A model generated the notes under the pieces. It did no database searches. It was not told the DNA's origin and was given only the letters and a program-made list of their open reading frames with translations. DNA of 64,000 nucleotides from Caulobacterales bacterium (GTDB taxonomy: Bacteria > Pseudomonadota > Alphaproteobacteria > Caulobacterales > Caulobacteraceae), in contig JAFLCS010000001.1 in assembly GCA_017302105.1 (NCBI GenBank), forward strand, positions 62,001 through 126,000. Direction: 5' to 3'. The translations under genes were made by a program, and so were the position numbers. How positions within the stretch are numbered: the stretch's first letter is position 1; every line of letters starts with the position of its first letter. Positions 8,686 to 17,726 of this stretch are shown piece by piece.

Positions 8686-9602
8686 GCCTGACCGGCCAAA
8701 CACCAGGCCATGATCGCCTTCTGGGCATGAATCCGGTTCTCTGCCTCATCCCAGGCTGCCGACTGCGGCCCGTCCAGAACGGCATCGCTCACCTCTTCGC
8801 CCCGGTGCGCCGGCAAACAGTGCAGGAAGATGGCGTGCCCGGCTGCCCCCTCCATCAGAGCCTCGTCGACGGCGTAGTCGTCGAAGGCCTCAAGGCGGGC
8901 TTCGTGATCTTCGTCGCCCATCGAAACCCAGGTGTCGGTGATGACCGCATCCGCTCCGGCCACGGCCTCGGTCGGATCGGTGCCCAGCCAGACGTTATTG
9001 CCGCCACGCTGAAGGTCGTAGAGGTCAGGATGATAGTCGGCCGGACAGGCAATGCGAAGCTGATAGCCGAGCAGCGGCGCGGCATGGATCAGGCTGGCGC
9101 ACACGTTGTTGCCATCGCCGACCCAGGCCAGGGTCTTGCCCGCAATGTCGCCGAGCCGCTCCTCGATCGTCATCAGATCCGCAAGAATCTGACACGGATG
9201 GCTGCGGTCGGTCAGGCCGTTGATGACCGGCACGCTGGCGGCCTGGGCAAAGCGCACCACGTCCTCGTGGTTATTGGCGCGGATCATGACCAGATCGACC
9301 ATCCGCGACAGAACCCGGGCGGTATCCTCGATCGACTCGCCACGGCCCAGCTGCATATCCGAGGCATTGGCAATGATGGCATCACCGCCCAGCTGGCGAA
9401 TGCCGGCGTCGAACGAGAAGCGCGTCCGCGTCGAGTTCTTCTCGAAGATCATGGCCAGGACATGATCGCGAGCCGGCGCGTCGGCATCGACGCGGCCCTT
9501 GGGCCAGCCCGCCCGGGCTGCCTTACGATCGCGCGCATCGTCGAGGATCGACCGCAGATCTCCCGGCGTCAGCCGGTAGAGATCCAGAAAGTGGCGGACC
9601 AT
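8682..9602 (-). CDS. argF: Ornithine carbamoyltransferase
   Basis: A 306-residue cytoplasmic enzyme that joins carbamoyl phosphate and ornithine to give citrulline in arginine synthesis. The carbamoyl-phosphate site STRTR is at 57-61 and the ornithine-site HCLP at 261-264, followed by AHRGEEV. Length and motifs fit the anabolic ArgF. Its ATG overlaps the argD stop by ATGA, so argD-argF is a two-gene operon. The 3' end overlaps the convergent small gene at 8479 by 4 bases. Confidence 0.97.
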   Translation of the reverse strand: MVRHFLDLYRLTPGDLRSILDDARDRKAARAGWPKGRVDADAPARDHVLAMIFEKNSTRTRFSFDAGIRQLGGDAIIANASDMQLGRGESIEDTARVLSRMVDLVMIRANNHEDVVRFAQAASVPVINGLTDRSHPCQILADLMTIEERLGDIAGKTLAWVGDGNNVCASLIHAAPLLGYQLRIACPADYHPDLYDLQRGGNNVWLGTDPTEAVAGADAVITDTWVSMGDEDHEARLEAFDDYAVDEALMEGAAGHAIFLHCLPAHRGEEVSDAVLDGPQSAAWDEAENRIHAQKAIMAWCLAGQA

Positions 9603-10801
9603 CAGCCGGCGGCCTTGATCTGCGCCCGGGCGTACTCACACGCGGTTTCAAAGCGGCGGATGGCCTCCTGGGCCTCATCCAGCGTCAGGTTCAGCGGCGG
9701 CAGCATCCGCACCAGATTGTCGCCTCCGCCGGCGACCAGCAATTGAGCGTGATCGCGGGCCCAGCCCATGAAGTCGCGATTGTTCGGAACCAGCTTGACG
9801 CCCAGCAACAGACCCTTGCCGCGCACCTCGACGATGACGTCCGGGAAGCGATCCTTAAGCCCTTCGAGCTGCTGGGTCAGATAGCCGGAAATCTCGCGCA
9901 CATTGTCCAGGACGGCGGGGCTGGACAGCTCCTCGACCGCCACCTTGCCGACGGCCATGGCCAGCGGGTTGCCGCCGAAGGTCGAGCCGTGCGAGCCCGG
10001 CTTCATGCCCTTGGCCGCCTCGTTGGTAGCCAGGCAGGCCCCGATCGGGAAACCACCGCCCAGAGCCTTGGCCGTGGCCATGATGTCCGGCGCGATGCCG
10101 GCCCATTCGTGGGCCCACAGCTTGCCGGTGCGGCCCATGCCGCACTGGACCTCATCGAAGATCAAGAGCACGCCGGTCTCGTCGGCCAACTCGCGCATCC
10201 AGCGCAGGTCCTCGACCGGCGTAGCCCGGCAGCCGCCCTCGCCCTGGACCGGCTCCAGGATCACCGCCGCCGTGGTCGGCGCGCGCATGGCCGCTTCCAA
10301 TGCGGCCTTGTCGCCCCACTTGAGCTGGTGGAAGCCCTGCATCGGCGGGCCGAAGCCTTCGGTGTAGCTGGGGTTGGCCGCCGCATTGATGGCACCGTAG
10401 GTGCGGCCGTGGAACGAGCCGTCGAAGCCATAGACGTCGATGCGCTCAGGCTGACCGTTGGCGAAATGATATTTGCGCGCGGTCTTGATCGCGCATTCGA
10501 CCGACTCGGTGCCCGAGTTGGTGAAGAAGACCACATCGGCGAACGAGCGCGAGGTCAGGGCGTCGGCCAGGGCCTCCTGACCGGGGATGCGGAAGATGTT
10601 GGAGACGTGCCAGATCTTCTCGGCCTGGTCCTTGACCGCCTGGACCAGCTTGGGGTGCGCGTGGCCCAGGCCGTTGGTCGAAATGCCCTGGACGCAGTCC
10701 AGGTACTCGGTCCCGTCGCTCGACCACAGACGTGCGCCCTGGCCGCGCTCGACCTCAAGGGGTGCGCGGTTATAGACGGCCATCAGGTGTTCGGTGCTCA
10801 C
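9602..10801 (-). CDS. argD: Acetylornithine/succinyldiaminopimelate aminotransferase
   Basis: A 399-residue class III PLP aminotransferase. The PLP lysine is K245 in [11 protein letters not shown], and DEVQCG (216-221) binds the cofactor pyridine ring. ArgD converts N-acetylglutamate semialdehyde to N-acetylornithine, and in many bacteria also serves lysine synthesis. The start is GTG at 10801, with GGAG 8 bases upstream. It is first in the argD-argF operon. A strong hairpin with a T-rich tail lies 10-48 bases before the start, which could either end the upstream transcript or attenuate this one. Confidence 0.96.
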   Translation of the reverse strand: MSTEHLMAVYNRAPLEVERGQGARLWSSDGTEYLDCVQGISTNGLGHAHPKLVQAVKDQAEKIWHVSNIFRIPGQEALADALTSRSFADVVFFTNSGTESVECAIKTARKYHFANGQPERIDVYGFDGSFHGRTYGAINAAANPSYTEGFGPPMQGFHQLKWGDKAALEAAMRAPTTAAVILEPVQGEGGCRATPVEDLRWMRELADETGVLLIFDEVQCGMGRTGKLWAHEWAGIAPDIMATAKALGGGFPIGACLATNEAAKGMKPGSHGSTFGGNPLAMAVGKVAVEELSSPAVLDNVREISGYLTQQLEGLKDRFPDVIVEVRGKGLLLGVKLVPNNRDFMGWARDHAQLLVAGGGDNLVRMLPPLNLTLDEAQEAIRRFETACEYARAQIKAAG

Positions 10802-10810
10802 GGCGAACGC

Positions 10811-10849
10811 TCCAAAAGAGAAAGGCCCCGCCGCTAGAAGCGGCGAGGC
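10811..10849 (-). terminator. Hairpin with U-rich tail upstream of argD
   Basis: On the minus strand CCTCGCCGC, loop TTCTA and GCGGCGGGG form a 9-bp stem with one G-U pair, directly followed by CCTTTCTCTTTT. This is an intrinsic-terminator structure. It lies between the stop of the M28 peptidase gene (10903) and the argD start (10801), and its tail runs into the argD ribosome-binding region. It therefore ends the upstream transcript, or sits in the argD leader as an attenuator. Confidence 0.7.
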
Positions 10850-10861
10850 GGGATGACTCTG

Positions 10862-10896
10862 GTTTTCGGCCCGTGAGGCCGGTTAGTCAACACCGG
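10862..10896 (-). promoter_or_regulatory. Candidate argDF promoter with overlapping inverted repeat
   Basis: On the minus strand TTGACT (10890-10885) stands 17 bases before GAAAAC (10867-10862), a good -35 with a weak -10. The -35 is embedded in the inverted repeat CCGGT-N8-ACCGG (10879-10896), a plausible operator. If this promoter is used, the hairpin at 10811-10849 is transcribed as leader RNA. Proposed from sequence only. Confidence 0.35.
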
Positions 10897-10902
10897 GGGA
10901 CT

Positions 10903-11850
10903 CTACTGACTCTCGAGGTGTTCATCGATTTCCCGGACCACCGCAGCATAGGTTTCGGCCGCCAGCAACAGGGTTGAACCCTCCATCCGCCGCGCATTGT
11001 CGTTGGCCGAATGGATCACCGTGAAGACCTCCGGCACAAAGCCCGGAGCCAGGCCGCTCTGGCCCTCGGGGGCGTTGAACGCCAGCCACATCTGGTGGGC
11101 TCCGATCTCGGTCTGGAAGCCGAGCGACACCACCGGCGTGCCGTCGGCCGAGAAGGTGCGGTCGTCGCTGGGCGGATAGTTGGGATAGCCCACACACTGA
11201 AGTTCGCGCTCGGAACAGACACGCTGGACCGCCTGGGTCACGAACAGCGACTGACGCCCGTTGTTCTGGCCATACATCATGGTGTCGCCGAAAGCCGCGA
11301 CGTCAGAGTTTACGACAGCGGCAGCGTGGCCCGTCCCGTGCGCCGCGATCCAGGCGCGCGAGCCGAGCAGGCCCAGCTCTTCCTGATCGAACAGCACGAC
11401 GCGCACATCGTGATAGAGATCGGCGTCGCGCAACTGGCGCGCGGCCTCGATCACGGCCACCACCGAGCCGCCATTGTCGACCAGGCCATCCGCCAACTCT
11501 CCGCTCTGAAGCCTCACGACGTCATAGTGGGCGGTCAGCAGAATCTCGCAGCCACAATTGCCGTGGCCCGGAACCACGAAGGTGATGTTGCGGCCCTCCA
11601 TCGGTGGCAGGCCCTGGGTGTCACCTCCCATGAAGGTCTCGACCACCGGCTCGAATCCGGCCTGGCGGATCAGGGCGACCGCCGCCTCTCCGCGGGCCTC
11701 CGGCGAGCGCCGCACCAGGGTCGTGGCACGATTGTACAGGATCTGCTCCGCCTCAAAGCGGACGGCCGAAGACGGACGTTCGGCGGGCTGGGCAAAGGCC
11801 GTAACGCTGGTCGTCAGCGACAGGGCCAGGGCAATCAGAAAGCTACGCAT
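10903..11850 (-). CDS. Secreted M28-family zinc aminopeptidase
   Basis: 315 residues with a clear signal peptide (1-20, ending AFA). M28 metal ligands can be read off: H108 in TAHYD, D125 in GLVDNGG, catalytic and ligand E157/E158 in FDQEELGLLGS, D183 in VNSDV, and H280 in TVIHSANDN. The enzyme should be a periplasmic di-zinc aminopeptidase. Two Cys pairs (99/101 and 212/219) could form disulfides. It follows the ABC permease gene by only 16 bases on the same strand, so it may be co-transcribed with it. Substrate specificity cannot be read from the sequence. Confidence 0.9.
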   Translation of the reverse strand: MRSFLIALALSLTTSVTAFAQPAERPSSAVRFEAEQILYNRATTLVRRSPEARGEAAVALIRQAGFEPVVETFMGGDTQGLPPMEGRNITFVVPGHGNCGCEILLTAHYDVVRLQSGELADGLVDNGGSVVAVIEAARQLRDADLYHDVRVVLFDQEELGLLGSRAWIAAHGTGHAAAVVNSDVAAFGDTMMYGQNNGRQSLFVTQAVQRVCSERELQCVGYPNYPPSDDRTFSADGTPVVSLGFQTEIGAHQMWLAFNAPEGQSGLAPGFVPEVFTVIHSANDNARRMEGSTLLLAAETYAAVVREIDEHLESQ

Positions 11851-11866
11851 ACGGTTGTCTCCCCAC

Positions 11867-12673
11867 TCAGGACTTCAATCGCCAACCCCGACGGAACACC
11901 TCATAGGTGGCCAGACCGACGACCAAGGTTAATACCAGAGACAGGATAACGCCGATCGTCAAGCTTCCTTCGGCCTGGCCGATGAATCCGTAACGGAAGC
12001 CGTCGATCAGATAGAAGACCGGATTGTAGTGGCTGATGGCCTCGAAAGGCTGGGGCAGCGCCTCGATCGCATAGAAGGTTCCCGACAGGAAGGTCATGGG
12101 CATGACGACGAAGTTCTGCACCGCCGCAAGGTGATCGAACTTCTCAGACCAGACCCCCGCCAGCACCCCGGCCAGGCCCAGCAGCAATGACGCGATCAGC
12201 GAGAAATAGACCACGGCCCACAGGTGCTGGACGCCATAGCGCGAGAACGGCCAAACACAGATCGCGGTCGCCAGTCCGACCAGCAGACCCCGTGTCGCCG
12301 CCCCCAGTCCGAATCCCAGCAAGAGCTCCAGCGGTGACAGTGGCGGCGTCAGGAAATCCGTCGCGGTGCCCATGATCTTGGCCTGGATCAGCGAGGATGA
12401 GGCATTGGCAAAAGCGTTGTTCAGGATCGCCATCATGATGAGGCCGGGTCCGACGAACTGCGCGAAGTCGACGCCAGGGATCGGCTGACGCGCACCCTGA
12501 ACCGCGACGACGAAGACCATCATATAGAGGAGCGTCGTCACCACCGGGGCGAAGACCGTCTGGGCTCCGACCTTCCAGAAGCGACGCACCTCCTTGAGGT
12601 AGAGAGTCCAGAGACCCTCCCAGTTCAGGCCGTTGTAGGTGCGGGGCTCGGGCGGGCGGACAATGTCGGTCAT
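11867..12673 (-). CDS. ABC-2 type transporter permease
   Basis: A 268-residue inner-membrane protein with six hydrophobic segments and the ABC-2 core: FVGPGLIMMAI near 82, a conserved intracellular GTATDFLTPPLSPLEL stretch near 116, and MTFLSGTFYA near 197 before the last helices. It is of the YadH/NodJ type that exports lipids, polysaccharides or drugs. No ATPase gene is adjacent; upstream is the unrelated GGDEF/EAL gene. It must work with an ATP-binding subunit encoded outside the window. The M28 peptidase follows after 16 bases. Confidence 0.88.
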   Translation of the reverse strand: MTDIVRPPEPRTYNGLNWEGLWTLYLKEVRRFWKVGAQTVFAPVVTTLLYMMVFVVAVQGARQPIPGVDFAQFVGPGLIMMAILNNAFANASSSLIQAKIMGTATDFLTPPLSPLELLLGFGLGAATRGLLVGLATAICVWPFSRYGVQHLWAVVYFSLIASLLLGLAGVLAGVWSEKFDHLAAVQNFVVMPMTFLSGTFYAIEALPQPFEAISHYNPVFYLIDGFRYGFIGQAEGSLTIGVILSLVLTLVVGLATYEVFRRGWRLKS

Positions 12674-12732
12674 GCCGCCGATATAGGGAGATCGGGAGAG
12701 AGGGGCTAGGTTCTAGGGTCCGCGTCTCGTTC

Positions 12733-14469
12733 TCAGCGCGAGCGCGCCTTGATCGGGGCGTAGCCGTCGGCCAAGCTCTCGTGCAGATAGACCTCGGCCT
12801 CCTGAGCCGCCAGCGCCGGCGCATAGCCGAAGCCCTGTCCGTAATGGCAGCCCACCGACATCAGCTGTTCGGCCAGGCCGGCGTTCTCAACACCCTCAGC
12901 CACCACTTCCAGTTCCAGATCGCGGCCGAGCGCCACGACCGATCGGACGATCTTGGCCGAGCCTTCGTCCTGGGTCATGGTCAGAACGAAATAGCGGTCG
13001 ATCTTCAGCGTATCGAAGGGCAGGCGGGCCAGATAGGTCAGGGACGAAAAGCCTGTGCCGAAATCGTCCAGCGCCAGGGACGCCCCGGCTTCGCGCAGCG
13101 CCAGCAGGGTCGAGGCTGCGCGATTGGTATCACGCATGATGTCGCTCTCGGTCACTTCAAGCTTGAGGGCACCGGGTCGCAGCCCCGCTTCCGCGATGAT
13201 GCGCGCGACATCCTGAACCAGGCCGTGGCGCTCGATTTCCCCGGTCGACAGATTGACGCTGACGAACAGCTTTCCGGCGGTCGGATGGCGCCCAATCCAC
13301 TCGGCGAGCTGTCGCGCGGCGGACCGCATCATCAGGACGCCGAGGTCATTCATCAGGCCCATTTCGGCCGCCAGCGTCAGGAACTCGTCGGGGGCGACCA
13401 GGCCGCGCTTGGGATGGTGCCACCGGGCCAAGGCTTCGAAGCCCGCAACGGCCCCGGTCTCCAGGTTTACGATGGGCTGGTAGAAGGGTTCGATCTCACC
13501 TCGGACGAAGGCGTTGCGAAGGTCCGCTTCCAGCGCCAGCCGCGACAGGCCGTCGGACTCCAGCGCACGGCCATAGGCCGCCGCGCCACCGCGCCCTACG
13601 GTTTTAGCCTGTTCGACCGCCAGCTCCGCCCGACGCAGCAGCTCGGCCGCGTCTGGTGCATCCGGCCCCCCCTCAGCCCGCACGGCCCCGATCGACAGTG
13701 TCGGATAGATGTCGAAACCCGCCACGCGAAGTGGCCGTTCCAGTGCATCTCGCATCCGGTCTGACGGCCGGGTCGGTCCGGACCGGATGATGATGGCAAA
13801 CTCGTCCTCACCGATCCGGGCGGCTGCGCAATCGTCGGCAAAGGCAGAGGCCAGCCGCGCCCCAAGTGCCGCCAGCACCAGATCGGCCCGTTCATGACCG
13901 AGAGCTTCATTCAGACGCCGCAGGCGGTCCAGATCCGCGACGACCAGTTCGTATTCGCCTGGATGGATAAGGGCCTCAGCGACCCGAACGAGGAAGGATC
14001 GACGGTCCAGGAGTCCGGTCAGGGGATCCTTGCCGACACCCCCGAAGCGGCTCTCGATGGCAGCGACTCCAGCGGCGCGCAGACCATCTTCGAGCCAGAC
14101 CCCACGCCACAGATAGGCTTCGCCGCCACGCATCCGGAGGCGCAAGGCGATCTCCGTGCCCTCATCCTGCGGGGCCAGGAGTTGATCGGCGATCGCACGG
14201 TCCTGGGGCATGGCCAGGGCGGTAAAGGCCGCTGGGCTGCATTCCGGGGCCAGTGGCCCGAGACCCAGTGGCCGTGTTGCACCGGTGAATCGGAGCAGAT
14301 TCTCGCCGGGCGACCAGCTCCACAGGGCGATCCCCGCCGCCGCCAGTGCCTCCAGCGACGTCGTCGGATCCCAAGCCAGATGTCGAGACCTGTCGGTCAA
14401 ACGGCTCTCCGCCTCACCCTGAAGCCTCATCGCGAATGAGGCCGAATAGGAGATGATCTCGCCACTCAC
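12733..14469 (-). CDS. GGDEF-EAL protein, probable cyclic-di-GMP phosphodiesterase
   Basis: 578 residues. An N-terminal PAS-like sensory region (about 35-145) precedes a GGDEF domain (about 148-300) and an EAL domain (about 315-565). The cyclase signature is degenerate, GEDEF at 220-224, so diguanylate cyclase activity is doubtful. The EAL domain keeps its metal and base residues: EALARW (345-350), VNLS, EVTES, DDFGTG (468-473), KIDRYF, AEGVEN and YGQG near 545. I therefore expect c-di-GMP hydrolysis, perhaps tuned by GTP bound to the GGDEF domain. There is no membrane helix. The start may be GTG 14469, which overlaps the GNAT gene by 56 bases, or ATG 14430, which reduces the overlap to 17. 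Confidence 0.9.
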   Translation of the reverse strand: MSGEIISYSASFAMRLQGEAESRLTDRSRHLAWDPTTSLEALAAAGIALWSWSPGENLLRFTGATRPLGLGPLAPECSPAAFTALAMPQDRAIADQLLAPQDEGTEIALRLRMRGGEAYLWRGVWLEDGLRAAGVAAIESRFGGVGKDPLTGLLDRRSFLVRVAEALIHPGEYELVVADLDRLRRLNEALGHERADLVLAALGARLASAFADDCAAARIGEDEFAIIIRSGPTRPSDRMRDALERPLRVAGFDIYPTLSIGAVRAEGGPDAPDAAELLRRAELAVEQAKTVGRGGAAAYGRALESDGLSRLALEADLRNAFVRGEIEPFYQPIVNLETGAVAGFEALARWHHPKRGLVAPDEFLTLAAEMGLMNDLGVLMMRSAARQLAEWIGRHPTAGKLFVSVNLSTGEIERHGLVQDVARIIAEAGLRPGALKLEVTESDIMRDTNRAASTLLALREAGASLALDDFGTGFSSLTYLARLPFDTLKIDRYFVLTMTQDEGSAKIVRSVVALGRDLELEVVAEGVENAGLAEQLMSVGCHYGQGFGYAPALAAQEAEVYLHESLADGYAPIKARSR

Positions 14470-15001
14470 CGTTAATTTTCAAATAAGCACGTGCCTGACC
14501 CTCGTGCTCAAAGCCGCAATTCGCAAGGACGGCCCGGGACGCGACGTTCGACGACAGGCAAGCCGCCTCGATGCGGTGCAGCTTCAACCGGTCGAAGCCG
14601 AAGCCACACATCGCCTTCACCGCCGCCGTCCCGTAGCCGCGCCGGATGAAGGGCCGTCCGATCCAGTAGCCGAGGGTCGCCGTCTCGGCCACACCCCGGC
14701 GGATGTTGGACAGGGTCACCCCGCCGACCAGGGCCGCATCCTCGGCCCGGAACGCAAAAAAGGGATAGGCCCCACCAATCTCGATTTCATGGGCATAGAC
14801 GGCCAGGCGACGCTTGAAGGCAGCTCGACTCAGGTCGTCGGCCGGCCAGGCCGGCTCCCAGGGCTGAAGGAATTCACGCGATGAATCTCGCAGGTCGGCC
14901 CAGGCCTTGTAATCGGATGCGCGAGGCGGTCGCAGGACAACAGATCCGCCGTCAACAGCCAGGGACGGATCGGGGTTGACCCAGTCGAACAGGGCCATCA
15001 T
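14414..15001 (-). CDS. RimJ/RimL-type GNAT N-acetyltransferase
   Basis: 195 residues. The GNAT fold is recognisable from LRPPRASDYKAWADLR at the start, the strand before GYWIGRPFIRRGYGTAAVKA (acetyl-CoA pyrophosphate loop RRGYGT) and ASRAVLANCGFEHEGQAR near the end. This subgroup acetylates protein N-termini or small amines; similar genes follow the M16 peptidase gene in the alphaproteobacterial cta cluster. The start at 15001 was chosen for GAGG 8 bases upstream; a second ATG follows at 14998. The 3' end overlaps the start of the GGDEF/EAL gene. Confidence 0.88.
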   Translation of the reverse strand: MMALFDWVNPDPSLAVDGGSVVLRPPRASDYKAWADLRDSSREFLQPWEPAWPADDLSRAAFKRRLAVYAHEIEIGGAYPFFAFRAEDAALVGGVTLSNIRRGVAETATLGYWIGRPFIRRGYGTAAVKAMCGFGFDRLKLHRIEAACLSSNVASRAVLANCGFEHEGQARAYLKINGEWRDHLLFGLIRDEASG

Positions 15002-15011
15002 CGACGCAGCC

Positions 15012-15647
15012 TCACTGAGGGTCGCCGTTCGTTGAGGCCGTGGTCGACGGCTCGGCACCCTGGAGGCGCAGCAGTTCATTCATCGCCGCCGCCGCTGATT
15101 CCGCCTGCGCGCGCCGGGCAAACGGCAGGAAGTTGCCAGCGCGCATCTCATCCATCGGCTGGGGATCGGCCATGGCCGCTGCAACCTGGGCCTGGGTTCC
15201 GGTCAGCTCAGCCCTGGACCCGGTGACGCGAATACAGGGCTCGGCTCGACAGACCAACCGGACATCTGTGCGGCCCTCGCCCTCACCCACCACCTCCACG
15301 GGAATGATCAATTGAGATGGATCAACGCTGTAGATGAGGTCTTCCACCGCTCCGAACTCGGCGTCATCCGAGACAGAGTGTCGGCGCATGGTTTCCGACC
15401 AGCGCCAGGGCGCGTCCAGGGACAGGATCTCGATGTCGAACTGCAGCCTGTCCACACCCCAATCCAGGGTTTGGGTGTCGTCGACCGGACCCATCTGTTG
15501 ATTGACCAGCTCGGCCGCCTGACGGGCCTTGGTCGACATGGTGTCGCTGGCCGTCTGCGCTCCATCCGCCGACGACGGTTCAGGTCCGCGCTCTGCCTCG
15601 CAGGCTCCCAGAATCAGGCCAAGACTGACGAAGACGAGTGCGCGCAT
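15012..15647 (-). CDS. Putative lipoprotein, unknown function
   Basis: 211 residues starting with a lipoprotein signal, LGLILGAC, so the mature protein should be lipid-anchored at Cys. The rest is acidic and Ala-rich with two further Cys (CRAEPC). No known domain was recognised. I prefer the ATG at 15647 because GGGGAG sits 7 bases upstream; an in-frame ATG at 15653 is too close to that motif. It lies between the M16 peptidase and the GNAT gene, all on the minus strand, 10 bases from GNAT. Confidence 0.75.
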   Translation of the reverse strand: MRALVFVSLGLILGACEAERGPEPSSADGAQTASDTMSTKARQAAELVNQQMGPVDDTQTLDWGVDRLQFDIEILSLDAPWRWSETMRRHSVSDDAEFGAVEDLIYSVDPSQLIIPVEVVGEGEGRTDVRLVCRAEPCIRVTGSRAELTGTQAQVAAAMADPQPMDEMRAGNFLPFARRAQAESAAAAMNELLRLQGAEPSTTASTNGDPQ

Positions 15648-15686
15648 AGACATTCTCCCCAGCCGAAAAGTGCGCTGAGCACGAAC

Positions 15687-16949
15687 CTAAGGCAACAGGG
15701 CGCGAACGAAGGCTTCCGGCGCGGCGGCTGCACGCCCCGGCCCGATAGCGGCGGCGGCGGCACGCCCCTGTTCAATCAGACGTCCGGCCACTCTCGTCAG
15801 GTCTGCCTGCTCGACCCCGGCCAGCCGCTGGGCGATTTCCGTCGTCGGAATCAAACGCTCCCAGACCAGGGCCTGCCAGGCCGCGCGCTCCGCGCGAGAC
15901 GCCAGGCTTTCCTCGGCCATATAGAGCCCGGCCAGGGCCTGAGCGCGGGCCCGCGAAATCTCCGCCCCGGTGACCCCATCGGTCAGACGGCGAAGCTCGG
16001 TCGCGGCCAGCTGGGCCATCTCGGACGCCTTGCCGCCCGCCGTCCCGGCGAAGATCGAGACCAGGCCGCCGTCCGCGAAGGCCTCGTAGCCAGCATCGAC
16101 CGCATAGGCGAGACCGCGCACTTCGCGCGCCTCCTGGAACAGCCGCGAGGCCATGCCGCCGCCCAGCACTTCAACCAGCAGGGCCTGGGCCGTCAGATCG
16201 GGATCGCGCGCGGCCAGGCCCGGCACCGCAAAGACCAGATTGGCCTGTTCGATCCGGCGCGTTTCGCCGACCGTACCTCCGACAAAGCTGGCCGTGGCGA
16301 CATCGGCGGGCCGCCCCGAAGCCGGCTCACCGAACCAACGCTCAGCCTGGGCCAGAAGCTCATCTTCGCTGACGGCACCGGACACCGAAACGACCATGCG
16401 CTCGGGCGCATAGAGCTGCGCCCGCCAGGCCTCCAGTCGCTCACGATCCGCCGTCGCCAGGCTGTCGTTCGACCCCAGGATCGGACGGCCCAGAGGCTGA
16501 CCGGCAAACGCCTGGCTCTGAGCGAGCTCGAACACGTGATCGTCCGGCGCGTCATAGGCCTCGGCGATCTCCTGGGCGACGACATCCTTCTCGCGCTCAA
16601 GTTCCTCGGGATCGAGGGTTGGGCGAAACACCAGATCCGAAAGGCTCGACAGGGCGAGTTCGAGGTCGCCGGCCAGGACCCGAGCGGTGAAGGTGGTGCG
16701 TTCCTGGCCAGTGGCGGCGTTCAGGCTGCCGCCGGCAGCCTCGATGCGTTCGATCAGGTCGCGCGCCGAACGCCCGCCCGCCCCCTTGAAGACCATGTGC
16801 TCCAGTAGATGCGACCAGCCAGAGCGGGTCTCATCCTCGTGGCGGGCTCCGCCGTCGGCCGTAACCGCGACCGCCAGCGACCGAAGGCCTGGCACAGGGT
16901 CGCAGACGACCTTCAGGCCATTTGTCAGGACGTGAAGCACCGCGCTCAT
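15687..16949 (-). CDS. M16-family zinc peptidase (processing-peptidase-like)
   Basis: 420 residues from the ATG at 16949, which overlaps the SURF1 stop by ATGA. The inverted zinc motif HLLEH is at 47-51, with the third ligand E127 in VVAQEIAEA, and the C-terminal M16 domain contains the usual R-Y region near LFQEAREVRGLAYAVDAGYE. It resembles the bacterial homologues of mitochondrial processing peptidase beta. It probably degrades peptides in the cytoplasm or periplasm; no signal peptide is visible. In many alphaproteobacteria this gene follows thrC after SURF1; thrC is not present here. Confidence 0.92.
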   Translation of the reverse strand: MSAVLHVLTNGLKVVCDPVPGLRSLAVAVTADGGARHEDETRSGWSHLLEHMVFKGAGGRSARDLIERIEAAGGSLNAATGQERTTFTARVLAGDLELALSSLSDLVFRPTLDPEELEREKDVVAQEIAEAYDAPDDHVFELAQSQAFAGQPLGRPILGSNDSLATADRERLEAWRAQLYAPERMVVSVSGAVSEDELLAQAERWFGEPASGRPADVATASFVGGTVGETRRIEQANLVFAVPGLAARDPDLTAQALLVEVLGGGMASRLFQEAREVRGLAYAVDAGYEAFADGGLVSIFAGTAGGKASEMAQLAATELRRLTDGVTGAEISRARAQALAGLYMAEESLASRAERAAWQALVWERLIPTTEIAQRLAGVEQADLTRVAGRLIEQGRAAAAAIGPGRAAAAPEAFVRALLP

Positions 16950-17644
16950 GCCCGGTAACGCCGGTAAAGCATGGCGAGATAGACGCCGATCAGGGCCGCT
17001 GCCAGGCCGAACCAGGTAATGGCATAGCCCAGGTGATTGTTGCTCAGGCCCTCGGGTAGCGCGACCGGTCGAAGGGCCTGCCACTCGGGATTGGACGAGG
17101 TCTCGGCCACGATCATCAGGTCGCGACGGGCGGACGGGAGGTCCAGCGCGTCGGCCAGCCGTCCGATGTCACGCACATAGACCAGGCCATCCTCCGGCGG
17201 TGGTGTAAAGGAATTGGCCGGCTCCCCGCGCCGAACCACGCCACGCACGACCACGGGCATGGTGCCGCCGTCCTGGGGCGGGCGGGCGGAAATGCCTTCA
17301 GAAACGAAGCCCCGATCAACGAGCAGGGGTACGTCTTGCGAACAGAGTGAGACGAGCCGAACCCCCGCCTCGCCCTCGACCAGGGTTCGCAGGGACACGA
17401 ACCGCGCCCGGTCCAGGCCGCGACAGGTGACGACGACGCGGGTGAACTCCGGGTCCGGGCGCGCCAGGGCCTGATCCAGCGGGATCGGGACTGCGGCCTG
17501 GGCCGCGTCGATGCGCGCAATCAGGGCCTGTTTCCAGGCCAGGCGCTGAACCTGCCAGACGCCGAGCGAAACCAGCACCACCAGGGCGGCGGCGGTCACG
17601 ACGGTCAAGATCCAGGGAAAGGCGCGCGCGGGCGAAGGCGTCAT
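16946..17644 (-). CDS. SURF1 family cytochrome oxidase assembly protein
   Basis: 232 residues with the classic SURF1 layout: a helix near the N-terminus (about 10-30), a periplasmic domain and a second helix near the C-terminus (about 205-225). Typical stretches are VSLGVWQVQRLAWKQALI and the C-terminal NNHLGYAITWFGLAAALIG. SURF1 helps insert haem a into subunit I of aa3 oxidase. Its place after coxC in the oxidase cluster supports the call. The DUF983 gene often found between coxC and SURF1 is absent; 82 bases separate them. Confidence 0.94.
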   Translation of the reverse strand: MTPSPARAFPWILTVVTAAALVVLVSLGVWQVQRLAWKQALIARIDAAQAAVPIPLDQALARPDPEFTRVVVTCRGLDRARFVSLRTLVEGEAGVRLVSLCSQDVPLLVDRGFVSEGISARPPQDGGTMPVVVRGVVRRGEPANSFTPPPEDGLVYVRDIGRLADALDLPSARRDLMIVAETSSNPEWQALRPVALPEGLSNNHLGYAITWFGLAAALIGVYLAMLYRRYRA

Positions 17645-17726
17645 CGCGGCCTTTTACGGCAAGTCGTCGGCTAAAGAAATGAAGGGCTGAACGTGTCTGC
17701 CCGCGGCACCGATCAGACGGGTCCGG

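Noticed and set aside
9743-10837. 364-codon frame opposite argD
   Set aside because: Antisense shadow of a certain gene, no start signal, compositionally biased translation.
15312-16808. Long plus-strand open frame (about 500 codons) opposite the M16 peptidase and lipoprotein genes
   Set aside because: It mirrors a high-GC coding strand, has no domain or ribosome-binding site, and the minus strand encodes clear protein families.
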